From Ophthalmolycus amberensis (taxonomy: Eukaryota; Chordata; Actinopteri; Perciformes; Zoarcidae), in the NCBI GenBank assembly GCA_024529925.1, contig JAFEUB010000727.1, forward strand, positions 463,501 through 527,500: 64,000 bases of DNA, in the 5' to 3' direction. Positions within the stretch are counted from its first letter, which is position 1. Each line of letters begins with the position of its first letter. The translations under genes and the position numbers were made by a program. This document shows, in pieces, positions 1 through 10,680 of this stretch. The notes under the pieces were generated by a model, which did not search any database, was not told where the DNA came from, and saw nothing but the letters and a program-made list of their open reading frames with translations.

Positions 1-160
1 CTTACAGCCGTCAGTGATGCCAGTTACCCCAACACAGCCCCGGCTGTGAGGCTAGCGGTGTCCAGGGACTGTTGCTAACGGCTAACGGCTAACGGTTGCT
101 GCAGCGGCCTTGACCTGCAGCGACGCAGCCGTCGGACCGGCGTTGGGCTCGTCTTTGCAA
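1..160. promoter_or_regulatory. CpG-rich patch at left edge, possible promoter/5' exon edge
   Basis: I count 14 CpG dinucleotides in the first 160 bases, far denser than the AT-leaning sequence after about position 240. In teleosts such patches often mark unmethylated promoters or first exons, so this could be the edge of a gene outside the window on either strand. No start codon with a convincing open frame is seen. A GC-rich repeat remnant is the alternative. Confidence 0.3.
74..94. repeat. (GCTAACG)3 tandem repeat
   Basis: Three perfect copies of a 7-base unit, followed by a degenerate fourth (GTTGCT). It sits inside the CpG-rich edge. Confidence 0.9.
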
Positions 161-947
161 GAGTTAGTGACCAGGCTGTGATGGGAGTCGGCTGGGTCAA
201 GGCTAGTGTCTTCGCTCCTTCAGCCTCCAAACACCAGAGATTAAAGTGACTCAGACGTTCATATTACAGCGGGGCTAGCAACGCCTCTGTTTGAGCCAGC
301 ACTCAGAAACACACACGGGCTTTAGTTCCATAAAGAACATTTGAACCTCCTGCATTAGTGTCAACTTGAGACCGTTTGTAATTTCAAAGGTTTTAGTTTT
401 CAGTAAATGCCAGTTACAATCACCTTTGGTAGATGTATCAATTATATTTTGAATGTCTGTTATTTATTTTGTTTGGTTAATGTCTTTTCTCAAACTCTGA
501 TAAAAGGCAATGTGATATATTTTGAGGAACAATAATTATTTTGGCTGGAAACAATTACTCTTGGCAACTTTGTTGTCATTTTAGCAGCCCTAGCTTGGCG
601 GGTGAGAAAGCTTTAAAAGTAATATTATTTCGTGAATCAACCCACCGGGAAGTAACAGCGGTGCGGCACAGTGACTCAGGGCTCTGCAAGGGAACACCTG
701 CCTGTAGGTGTGAATGTGTTTGTCTGTGTGAGAGAGCCCTGTGATGAAACAGCATGCTGTCCTTTGCAAAGATATTTACGACTGTAAGACTTTACACAAA
801 TACGGTAACTTTCAACTTTGACTTATTAGAATACACTACGGACCGGGCTGGACTATGTTCTGCTTTCAGGATATAGCCGCAGCCTCGCCTATTGCATTCT
901 CCTACTTACTCAGCTTAAATGTTACCAAACTCACTGCTGCCAATCAA
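161..947. other. No gene seen
   Basis: AT-leaning sequence without long open frames or recognisable repeats. The 67-codon frame at 541-744 begins at TTG and has no supporting motif. A splice-acceptor-like TTCTGCTTTCAG ends near 869, but no convincing exon follows it. Confidence 0.5.
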
Positions 948-971
948 AATAATAATAATAATAATAATAAT
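948..971. repeat. (AAT)8 microsatellite, possible LINE/SINE tail
   Basis: A pure trinucleotide array followed immediately by GCCTTTATTTATAAA. A short tandem repeat joined to TTTATTTATA is typical of the 3' end of minus-strand fish LINE/SINE insertions, but no element body is recognisable here. Confidence 0.8.
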
Positions 972-1372
972 GCCTTTATTTATAAAAAAAACTGTTCATA
1001 AATTATTATGATGACGAAGGAATTAACTAAATAGGCACAAAACGTTCCTGACAGCAACTGAAGTTGAAATCTAAGAATGTAGTTCAAACAAGTATAATTT
1101 CATTTCAAGCAATTGTGATGATGTTTAGCCGACACTACACTTATTAAACAGCATTCAGTGGCTACATTCAATATGTGTTGTATTGAAGTAGTTTGTAACA
1201 TTTTCTAAGCAACAAAAAGTAGAATTTTCAGAGTTAAGTATTCGAAAACTCCTGATGTCGCTTGCACATGCACGTAAAACAAATCTTATTAGGTGAGTCA
1301 CCTTTCTGGGTAAAGTTTGATTGTCAAATGTTCTTCATCTTCTAACAGTTACTGATGGTGTAATCTGTCAGG

Positions 1373-1400
1373 TGGAGGCTTCTGCCATAATAAGCCTCCA
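1373..1400. repeat. Perfect 9-bp inverted repeat (hairpin)
   Basis: TGGAGGCTT and AAGCCTCCA are separated by a 10-base loop. It lies 44 bases upstream of the exon-like segment at 1445. No role is evident. Confidence 0.7.
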
Positions 1401-1444
1401 TTGCTGTACCGCGATTAAACTTGCACCTTCTTTTTCTCTAACAG

Positions 1445-1675
1445 AGCAATGCTGGAAATCACAATGAAGAAAAAGGTCCATCCACCGACCTCAGTCAGAT
1501 GTATTTTTCAATTCAGAAATGGAGGCTGCAGATCAAAAATACAAAAATAGAAATAGAACTGATGGAACATCGGTTAAAAGTGGGTGCGGTGACCACAGGT
1601 GGATCATTTTACTTGTTTGAACAACAAAAAACGAAATATAAAGTACTGTACTGCATTCGGACTTACAGGAAATAA
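1445..1675 (+). CDS. Exon-like open segment, unidentified
   Basis: A pyrimidine-rich acceptor (CTTCTTTTTCTCTAACAG) ends at 1444. An open frame of 76 codons begins exactly there and ends at TAA 1673-1675; the upstream frame is closed by TAA at 1439. The translation is non-repetitive, starts S-N-A-G-N-H-N-E-E-K and has a charged, probably helical stretch (QKWRLQIKNTKIEIELMEHR) resembling the C-terminal coiled coil of Myb/SANT-like proteins, which is only a resemblance. A possible donor (AAA|GTGGGT) lies in the middle, so the exon may be shorter. No partner exon is seen, and it may be a chance frame or a transposon-derived exon. Confidence 0.25.
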   Translation, partial: SNAGNHNEEKGPSTDLSQMYFSIQKWRLQIKNTKIEIELMEHRLKVGAVTTGGSFYLFEQQKTKYKVLYCIRTYRK

Positions 1676-2829
1676 AGGATTCAGAAAGGGAAAGCCACCG
1701 GGTCTTTATTTGACACCGTGAAGGTAATGGGTCAGTCAAAAATGATTGCAGTGTATCGTGTCCCTGACTGCTCCTCCATCTCGCCAAAATGACGTCACAT
1801 GCTCTTTCTGGATTGACCCTGAGCCTCATGAAGGCACTGGAGCATCCCAAAGGTCACCTCTGCCATGCACAGACCCAGGCCACTTTGCTTCCACGTTGCA
1901 TGATGACGTGGGCTGCATCACCAATGATCTTCACAGTGCAGAACAGTAATGATCTGCAGTAGCTGTGATGTGAGGGGTCTTTCTTTTGGACTGCTAAAGG
2001 CGACTGTGTAGACCTACCTGCACATTAGGTTTAATTGAACCTGCTTTCTGAAATGGGCTCCAGGTATTGTGTGTGCACCAATAACAACACACAGTTCATG
2101 TAATAGCGTTATTCCAACTATGATTCATACACAGGGAGCCCTCCTATGATTTGTACCTGCCACGGTGAGGCTTATGATCTACATGTACAGTACAGTAGTT
2201 AAAGGATACGCCAACGACCCAAGTGACAAATCTGGTTGCGTGTTGCCATAACCACTGCTGACCAATGACCTAAAGGTCACTTCTAGCATGCTAATGTTTG
2301 TTATCCTGACTGTCATCAGGAGCTAAAACAACAATAAGATCAGTTTAACCTCCTACTGGGCTTTACTGACGCAGCAGTATGGGGAGTGTTTTGTGATCTG
2401 TCAAGTTGTGTCCATGAGGGGTGAACTGCTGATGCTGCACAACACAGTACCAGCATGTGGAAACCATTGAGAAGGATGATTAAATTCACTCCTACACATT
2501 GAACAGTTTCACTTCAAAATAAGAAATCCACCAACTGACATTGCATTTGTAATGTGGCTGGTATACCGTGAGCTAAAAGATATAATGAAGTCGACCCAAG
2601 CCAGAGAGGACTAAAGGTATTAGAAGAAGAGATTGAAGGAGAAACGACCCAAACCAAAACTCCTAAATGGACCCGCTTTGGACAATTTGATCAAGTGCCG
2701 TTGGTGAGAATCCTGGATTAAAGCTTATTGTTGACGATATTGGCCTTGGTGACGTGTGTTCAAAGCTTGTATTGCCCGATTGACATATTCTTGCAAACAG
2801 AACTATATAAAGCCACACTGGAAACCAGA
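1676..2829. other. No gene seen; one perfect CRE palindrome
   Basis: Unassigned sequence. The only distinct motif is TGACGTCA at 1790-1797, the full cAMP-response-element palindrome. A second half site (TGATGACGTGG) lies near 1900. Open frames here are short and unremarkable. Confidence 0.5.
1790..1797. promoter_or_regulatory. Perfect CRE palindrome TGACGTCA
   Basis: This is the eight-base consensus for CREB/ATF dimers. A single site of this length occurs by chance about once per 65 kb, so function is not implied. Confidence 0.25.
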
Positions 2830-3210
2830 AAGAAATGGACCCAAAAAAGCACAGCTCACACAGACAAAAAGGTAGAAGTAGGTCTCGTCAAAAACACCAG
2901 AAAGGTTCCCTGGAGACCGTTCAATGAAGACGGACGACATGTCCAAAGAAAGCACTAGGTCAAAATCCAGAAACAAGGTAAAAAAACAACAGAAAACCAT
3001 TCAGGAACAATCGCTGGAACGCTCTCTCAAACAGTAAAGACTGAACTGGCAGCACACAGACTAATTACACAAGGCAGGAAGGGTAATTGGGGACAGGTGA
3101 AACTGATCGGGGCGGGGTAAACCAAGGTGAGTACCAAAATGAAACAGGGAAATAACAAAAAAACTGACAATAAGACAACATAACCTTAATCACAGGACCG
3201 CGATGTAACA
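2830..3210 (-). mobile_element. Gypsy-type LTR, probably solo, minus strand
   Basis: Read on the minus strand it starts TGTTACATCGCGGTCCTGTG at 3210. It then runs through T-rich CTGTTT-type stretches, CAGTTTCACCTGTCCCCAAT, and TAATTAGTCTGTGTGCTGCC toward GGTCCATTTC near 2835. This order of phrases is what I recognise from teleost Ty3/Gypsy LTRs. No gag/pol frame flanks it, so a solo LTR or fragment is likely. The 3' boundary and the target duplication could not be fixed by eye. Confidence 0.5.
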
Positions 3211-4439
3211 CACTATTGACATTGTTTGTCGCTGTTGGTACACGTGTGCAGGAGCCAAAGAAAGAACATTCCTACGAACATATTCGTGAATGAGGCTCAG
3301 TATCAACATTAGGCCTCCACAGGCCAACTGTTTGTTCAGCTTCTCCCTGAGGCCACATTTTCATAGTGATTTACCAGACCACTTTATCGTACCACGATGT
3401 AGACGTAGCTATAGGTTAAGTTTAGTTTTTATATCAGCAATAACCTTGGCCGCTGTTGGAAGGCAGGTGCAGGGTGGAGGCTGCACGTGTGCGGTGGTAA
3501 GCAGCTGAATAAGAAGCAGCAGCTGGGACCACTAACAGCCGGGCCCTCCCTTCGTTGTCTCCTGCACACTCCATCTCATGTTCAGGGGTTTGTCAGTGCA
3601 CCCCAGCCCCATTACCTGATGTCATTACAGTTAATGAGGCTGAACCGTGTGGGTGTGTGTTGGTTTTCACCCAGAGGATCGAATCCCCAGCGTTGTGTAC
3701 TGTAACACACACCGACATGCATGCATACTGTACAGCAGACATGAATAGCAAAGAGGCCAACAGTTAGGACGAGCTTTCTCAACCGTGGGCTATGAGAACA
3801 TATTGCGATATCTATTATGCAGTAATTATTATACCTGGCAGTGACAGCTAGATGTGGAAGCCACACTGCTTGCCTGTGAGCTCAAAAGCCAGCTGATGTC
3901 CTTGATACATACATGATCACCCATGTGTGTGTTTTCAGCAGCCTGGTCTTCTAAAAATGACGTTCCCATACAGCAAAACTGCATTGTGAAATATGTATGT
4001 GTATTTTGCCCCGGATTACATTTGTTTTTGACGCATCACAAATACATTTCAAATCATAGTTCACGGAAATTGATGTTAGGAGCGTTACGTACTTACTTTA
4101 AGGCAAACCATGTTGTTTTGACTAAACATAACCAAGTAGGTTAGTTGCAATTTTGTTTTGTTTCAATTTACATCATTAATGACATTAATGATGTGTTTAA
4201 AACTGTGATGTCATTTACATGTATGGGAACTTATTTTAGTTGGACAAAAGGTTGGTTTTCTGATGACCTCATTTGTCAGAAACTTTTTATTCTTTCATCA
4301 TTGCTAAGAAAAAGTGATTCATTTTACAATCTCCTCATCTGTGATCTCTATGGTTCAAAATACTTGTTGAAGTAAGAGTGTCAACACCTCTATTTGCCTC
4401 CATTCACCATGAAGGAGAATTTCAGGCTGTGGTTCCAAA
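3211..4439. other. Unassigned; possible dispersed repeat at 3950-4150
   Basis: No coding signal. The stretch around 4078-4140 (GCGTTACGTACTTACTTTAA followed by AGGCAAACCATG and an AACCAAGTAG phrase) looks like a common fish dispersed repeat, but no second copy was found in this window. Confidence 0.35.
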
Positions 4440-4530
4440 TGACCCTTTGCTAAGTCCCGCCTTTGATTGGTTTTGTGGATTTGGAGCGAGTCATACTCGT
4501 TACCCGGAGAGGTTGGAAGGAGGTGTGCGT
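4440..4530 (+). repeat. Dispersed repeat, short copy (partner at 23163-23375)
   Basis: Contains GACCCTTTGCTAAGTCCCGC, then TTTGGAGCGAGTC, then ACTCGTTACCCGGAGAGGTT. The same phrases occur in the same order on the minus strand of 23163-23375, with extra sequence between them. This copy therefore looks internally deleted. Confidence 0.6.
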
Positions 4531-4663
4531 TTCTAAAATGTTACGTAAGAACCTGTGGAGCTAACATTAGTAACGTACATGATCACATCCATAACTTGTG
4601 CTAACACTTCTATATTACGCTATCTATTAAAGGTATGCTTAATGTCTAAAATGTCAAAAAAAT

Positions 4664-4681
4664 CGATCTATCTATCTATCA
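4664..4681. repeat. (ATCT)4 microsatellite
   Basis: A short tetranucleotide array in AT-rich sequence. Confidence 0.85.
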
Positions 4682-5490
4682 TCTAAACATGCTGTTTTTG
4701 CTTTTTAATGTAATTGTCACACTCAAATCTGTTTGTCATGTTTCTAAGTGCTTTCATAAGGGAAAATACGTATTCCATGATTTCATGACATATGCTGCTG
4801 TTTGATCATCTGGGTTTATGCTTCCCAATTAATAATCAAGCCTATAATGTCATTGTATAAACTGATCTTAAATGTAATGGGTCGGAGACCAATGACGTTG
4901 AACTATTTTCAAATAATAATGAAAGTATAACGAGCAAATTAACGACCATTTCATGAAGTTCTCATTCATAAAAACATTAAAATGCATAAATGGCCGATGA
5001 TTTAATAAATTGATCAAACCTCGAAGCGCAGGACTCATGACCAGAGGCGCAACACGTAACTCCCAAGGCACCTTTTGGTCACCTTTACCAGTATTCATTT
5101 AATTATGGATTAAAAAACACAAGAGAAACAAAAGTGAAACAACAACAACTGTAAACACCGACAACTTTTGATTGGAAATGAGCTTCGGCTCGACTCTCTA
5201 CATCTCCTACATTGCTCATCAGTATATGATCCCCATTAATTCGACAAAAATGAATCAATTAAATACATTTAATGTTACTCACAGCCAAGTATGAAACTTT
5301 ATGGTAGTGATAGTTACGACAGCACAACTTACTGCGACTGCATTGCACGTCCCACTTCAAGCGGATCATGTACCAGTGACTACTCACAAACGGGTCTTGA
5401 ACAGGTTTTAACTCATCGGAGACATTACTGTCTAATGTATGTTACTGTTACTGCACTGATCAGTCTCTCCTAGTTTTGCCGTGTTCCTTG
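4682..5490. other. No gene or repeat recognised
   Basis: AT-rich unassigned DNA. Open frames are below 77 codons and have no recognisable features. Confidence 0.5.
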
Positions 5491-5640
5491 CATTTCTCAT
5501 CTCCTTCAGCATCCCCGCTTCTCTCTGCCCGCCCTCCCTCCCTCTCTTTTCTCTAATTTCCTCATCACCCTCTCTACCTATTTTCCACCCCCATGTCCTC
5601 CTCCTCCTCCTCCTCCTCTGCCTCCTTTTCTCCCAGTGAG
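5491..5640. repeat. Pyrimidine-rich tract with (TCC)7
   Basis: The + strand is dominated by C and T. A pure (TCC)7 lies at 5596-5616. Simple-sequence DNA. Confidence 0.85.
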
Positions 5641-5731
5641 ACTGTGTCCTCTACATGTCTAAGCCTGTGCTCACCGGTGTTTGATGTCAGTTAATTTGCT
5701 GCAGTGTTGACAGGCGGATGGCTGCTCAGCA

Positions 5732-5735
<4 letters not shown>

Positions 5736-5765
<30 letters not shown>
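5736..5765. repeat. (GT)15 microsatellite
   Basis: A pure dinucleotide array followed by degenerate TTTATGTATG. Confidence 0.97.
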
Positions 5766-5767
<2 letters not shown>

Positions 5768-6476
5768 ATGTATGTTTTTTCATGTGCGTTCTTGTATGTG
5801 CATTTAAGTATGAATGTGAGACAGTAAAGGGAGATGTACAGGGTAGCCAAAGTGAGTATTTAGGCATGTGTCAACGCTCCGAGCCGTGCGCGTGAACCAG
5901 TGCATACAGTTACAGTTACAACAATAGTGGTGTGTGTTTGTGTGTGTGGGTTCCCAAGCTGCTCACTGTTGTGTAATTGCTGCGTCTGAATTCGCTGCCC
6001 TGGATTACTGCAATTTACTCCCCCGGGAGTGCCGAGCACTGTGGGAAAACCGTAAGCAAGAGTGTGTCCATGTGCATGTGTGTGTGTGTGTGCGTGTGTG
6101 TTTTAGCTCTGTGGGAAAAGTGTGCCTGTTCAGGACGAGGGCACAATACAGCCTTTTCTCTACCGTCCACGTCCGTGGAGTCGTATTAAACTCACTGACC
6201 ATGAGCCCGTCGTGTCCTTTAGCGTGCAGGAGTCTCCACCTGATTAAGTAGAGCTCACGTAGTTTTAGTGACTGCTGTACATCTGTTGGTTAGTGACATG
6301 GGGCAGTCATTATCATAGTTTTGATGATGTTCGCAGTGCAGTACCTAAACAGGTAAACAGCAAGATGCACCTGCTCCTACAAACAGAGCTTGGTGCCATA
6401 ATGCCTTCAGTAATACCTCTTACACATGTAAAGTGTAGGGTTGGAAGCAGCACATAGGCCACACCATACACACACC
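5766..6476. other. TG-rich unassigned DNA
   Basis: Contains an interrupted TG array at 6076-6101. The 105-codon frame at 5934-6251 reads through this simple sequence and is not supported as a gene. Confidence 0.5.
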
Positions 6477-6529
6477 TTACATGGGGAATGAATAGCGGGC
6501 TCCTGACTGAAAGATTGCGGGTTTGTTGG
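6477..6529 (+). repeat. Dispersed repeat, 3' part (copy at 51821-51873)
   Basis: ACATGGGGAATGAATAGCGG and the following bases up to GTTTGTTGG match 51821-51873 (ACATGGGGAATGAACAGCGG to GTTTGTTGG) with a few substitutions. The phrase GCGGGTTTGTTGGATTC faintly resembles a decayed Pol III B box. Confidence 0.6.
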
Positions 6530-8300
6530 ATTCATCCACCTCCGTCCCGCCTGCCCTAAGTGTGTTTTTGACTTCCTCCTGGACTGCTTTTGTCTTGTAC
6601 GGTTGGATCATGTTCGCTCAGTTCTCCACAAATGGCGTTATAGTGAAATCCTGAATGGTATTTTTGTGAATGGGCCTGGGTCGTCATTTTGGCCGTGTGT
6701 GACCCGCAGCGCCAATCCCAGCTGTCCATTTGTGTTGGACATCTTCTGTGAACATAAAGGGCAACCGTGCCGAAGCCCACACGACACGCTCATAAACGTC
6801 TGGTGTAGAGTGGACACTAAAGACCATTGAGAAATGCTTTGCCCTCACTAAAACCTACCACCACTCTCACATATACCGCCATTGTCCGGTAGAATTCCTG
6901 CCGCTGTAGCCAGGTAACCCGCTTTAGCAGCCATTTAGGACAGATGTGTTTTATGAGATATGAGCAAAGCTTTCTCTGTTTTCTCTTTTAAACAACATAT
7001 CGTCCTTTGGAAAAGAGGTAACCGATGGTGACCACTGCTTTGCATACTTTCCTTGCTTATTTATTGCATAATGCAAGTTAACTACTTTTTAAAAGTCAGT
7101 TAAATTTTTCCTCCTCTATGAATTTTAAGGGCTCATTTTCCCAGGAGCCTCCCAGAGGTGATTTTTTTTCTATGTGGTCCCTGCTAGGGATGCCATGAAA
7201 CCAGATATTTAGTAGTCAACACTGGAACCAGGGAAATTCCACAATAAATCCCATGAACTTGAACGTACACTCTTCATCACCGTTTGCAAACTGGCTTTTG
7301 CAAAATTATCATCAAAATCCCCGATGATCCGCCTCACGTTTCCTGGCAGAAACAAAATTTTACAAGATCACAATTGAACACATCATGATAGCTCTATGAA
7401 TTACCTTCGCTAACGCTCATTTTTACTGAACAGAGATTGAACAGCATCATAATGTAACTCAACGCAACCTCCGTTGACGTTAGCTGTTAGAGACGTTATT
7501 TTGCCATGAAGCACTGTGCTGCCCACCAGCTGCTAACAGCTAACGTTACTAGCTCTTCTGCTAATTTCAGTAGTTAGATTTTATATCGTCCCCAAGACTA
7601 CGCCATTGATTTTAAGCCCTGATCCCCAATACATGCGTTACCTAGGGTACTGTAGAAAGACTGTGTACCATCATGTTTTCAGAAGGTTATTATTGACTTG
7701 GTACCGAAGTATCAGTTCTCTCCCCAAGTGCCTGCGGCAGTGTCACCAACTGAAACTTCTTTCAATGTTTAAGCTCAGCAAATAAGTGATTCAGGTAGCG
7801 AGTCCTATTAGGAACACTTTCTGATACTGATCAATTATTCTGATACATGACGCATAATCATCTTTTATTTCGGGACATAGATTGCGTTGCACCAATTGTT
7901 TGTACTGTAAATACATTTGTTTAGGTCCAAGTGTAAAGTCAGTCTTAAAACCCCAGTAAGACGGAAGTCGGTGGGGTTAAAGATAATTTAGAGGAAGTGT
8001 CATGTGAGAAGGGCTGGGGTAAAAAAGACATACATATTCATTTTTTTTCATTTCCAGTATTTTCAATCAATTGGCAACCCCTGAGAAGGCATCATTACAG
8101 GAGAATGTGAAAGAAAAACAAAGATCTTACTTATGTTTAACTATTCAAACATTGAGATGTCTCAGGTAGTGAAGGATCTACAATAGTATTTCCCCAGAAT
8201 CTTTAATGAAAACCTAACTGCTCTACATGAGGTCTGATGGATTTATGATGAGACCAGTCACTTATATGAAAAACACAAGCTGGGCTTTATTTTCCTGACT
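6530..8300. other. No gene seen
   Basis: Unassigned AT-leaning DNA. CTAGGGATGCCATGAAACCA near 7185 resembles the start of a fish DNA element, but no matching end was found. Confidence 0.45.
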
Positions 8301-8930
8301 TGGTGGTATTTTGGGTTTCTGTTGGTTAAATGAGTCAGTCAGTCTGACGGTCTTCTCCCCCACCTCCATGAGAAATTCTCCTCTCCTGGCAAGTTCCTCT
8401 CCATTGATATTCCCCCCTCTGACCTACTTCGTCCACTCCAAGCAGTCTCCCTGTCCAAACAGCCGGAGACCCCTGCTGGGTCTGGATCCTCAGTACCTGT
8501 CCAAGCCAATCATAATGTGTGTGTTTGCATGTCTGAAAACCGGGCCAAGCCATCTGTGTGCCGACGCTGGGGCAGACAAACCCTGTGGCGCCTGGTCCTA
8601 ATGGATCTGTTTAAAAGGACTTTGACAAACACTGGAGAATAAAGGCTTCTGCAGCATTGTGAGCACAACTTTGAATGGTTCCCAAATCTCCCCGGACTCC
8701 CAGGGCTAAGCATTTGTGTCAGAAATGTGCATCTCCAAGCCATAGGTGTCAGTCGTATGTTCAGTTACTGTGTTGAGTATACACGCTACTGTCAGCTGCT
8801 GCCACGCATAAACGATGGGGTAGTTTGGGAGACACTGATGACCCAACTGGATCATTCATTTCCTCCTAGCGTTCCCGTGAGTCAACAGAGTCCACAGATG
8901 GCAAGAAAGAAGAAGAAATAGAAGAAGCAT
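8301..8930. other. Moderately GC, non-repetitive; no gene assigned
   Basis: Less AT-rich than its flanks and without repeats. Frames of 96 (+) and 77 (-) codons overlap but lack splice sites or recognisable domains. Could be conserved non-coding DNA. Confidence 0.35.
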
Positions 8931-10380
8931 AACGTCCTGTGGCACATCAACTATATTGTGGAATATATTTCACATATTTCAATATATATATTTCTATTTC
9001 TGTGAAAAATGAAAGAATTGTGCTTGGAGTTTAGCACTCTGGAGTCTTGGCTGTCTGAAATTCCTTACTAACAAGCTTTTTTTCAGAATTGTGTGCTTTT
9101 TTCCATTTGTTTTTGAGTATATATACAATGTAGAAAAACTGTAATGCTGTATTTTTTCCAAAAATGATGACAAAGACACCCAGCTCATAATACTGCAAAT
9201 ATATAAATATGTTAATCCTCGGTGGGCGATCACCATCGTGTTAACTCCTTCAGCGATGGACAGTGACTCAACAGAATTATTTAAGTGACAATCTTCAAGA
9301 TTGTGAAAGCATGGCTGGACTTTTTTTTTGCCTGAAAAAGGCACATTTAATGAAAAATCTTTTCACCTAAAGCTCTATTTGCATGTGACTAGTATCACCT
9401 AGGGGAGCTCATGGTTTAGATTTGACCTCCCCATGGTCGTGTTTTGTGCAGCGCATTTGCACAGGAGAAGCTCAATTTGTATTTTACTCAAATGTATTGA
9501 CATTATCCCCGGGTATGATGTCAAGGCTATGCATAACACTTGCTTGTATCAAAAGTATTACACTATATCATATTTAGATTTAATATTATAAATAATATTA
9601 TGTTATACGCCTACATAGGTTTATATAATACTCACATAAACCTCTTGTTCCAGTGCGAATGGGTCTCCTTAGATTGGCCAATGCAGTTGATGCGCACTGT
9701 ACTAATATTATCACAATACCTCTGAGTTCTGTGAAATATAGCTGGTAAGTTGCGGTGGAATTTTTTACATGACAAGTTACGGACATGACAAGTCCGCCCG
9801 CACGACATTACGATCACAGACAACCTCCACAAGTTTATCAGGACTCCTTCAGCAGTCGAGTAATTTTGGGCGCAGTCGGGTTTTAGCGCAGGCAAATTCC
9901 TTTAAATTTTCTAATAATCTCTTGCTCCTGCAACATTACAGAATTTTAAACTTGCCAATTCAATGTTTTCTTGCAGACCTTGGGAGTGAACCAAGAGGAC
10001 TTTTACTTCTGGAACCAGGGGCTCCTACCACTTTATGGGCACATCATTCTCCTTATTAGCGAGTTAGCTACCTAGCTATATTGATGAAAAATAACGTCAG
10101 AAAACAGTGACCGGCACGGATGAGATCAACCGGTGGTTGTAGAAAAGTTCTTCGAAGTGAACTTAAAGAAAGACTAACTCATAGAGAGTAGTGCACATGC
10201 AGCGGCAATTCACACAAACAAGTCCTTATTACTGAGCAAAGGTAAATGATCCCATCCCATTTAGTCCAACTCGGAAGCATAAAACGCCTCTCTGTGTCCC
10301 AGAAAGTGTTTCCTCGGTTTTCTGAATCATAAATCAGCTCATATCAATCAGCGTTAGAGATGTATTTATGAAAAGCTGCA
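8931..10380. other. AT-rich; no gene assigned
   Basis: Contains the perfect palindrome at 9581-9600. The 116-codon minus-strand frame (8994-9344) is within the length expected by chance and shows no domain. Confidence 0.45.
9581..9600. repeat. AT-only inverted repeat
   Basis: TAATATTAT and ATAATATTA are separated by AA: a perfect 9-bp stem able to extrude as a cruciform. Probably chance in AT-rich DNA. Confidence 0.6.
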
Positions 10381-10680
10381 GACCGTCATTGAGACCCGGC
10401 GATAGAATGAATGTCGCCCTGTCCTCGCTCCCCGTCTCCTCTGCTTTCCCCAGGTTGCGTGCACTCTGTAACCTCTCAGTTCATTAGCGTTGTTTATCAT
10501 AGCTGGATTCTGCAATCAGTCTATCTGCGCACCGGCACTCGCCAAGCAACACATCGACGGACAAGTCGGGGCCTGAGAGAGGAAGAGCGCGAGCGTGAGC
10601 GAGAGAGAAGGGGCGCTAAAATATCACGACGCCTCTATCTCATGACAAGTATAAATGGTCGTCCGCTCGTGATTATCATA
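10381..10680 (+). promoter_or_regulatory. CpG-rich patch with TATA motif, candidate promoter
   Basis: I count 24 CpG in 300 bases, a strong local excess. A TATAAA motif lies at 10650-10655 near its 3' edge, so initiation would be expected around 10680. The interval contains a polypyrimidine stretch and AGCGCGAGCGTGAGCGAG near 10585. No open frame downstream is convincing. It may be a distal promoter, a non-coding RNA promoter, an enhancer or a young repeat. Confidence 0.3.
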
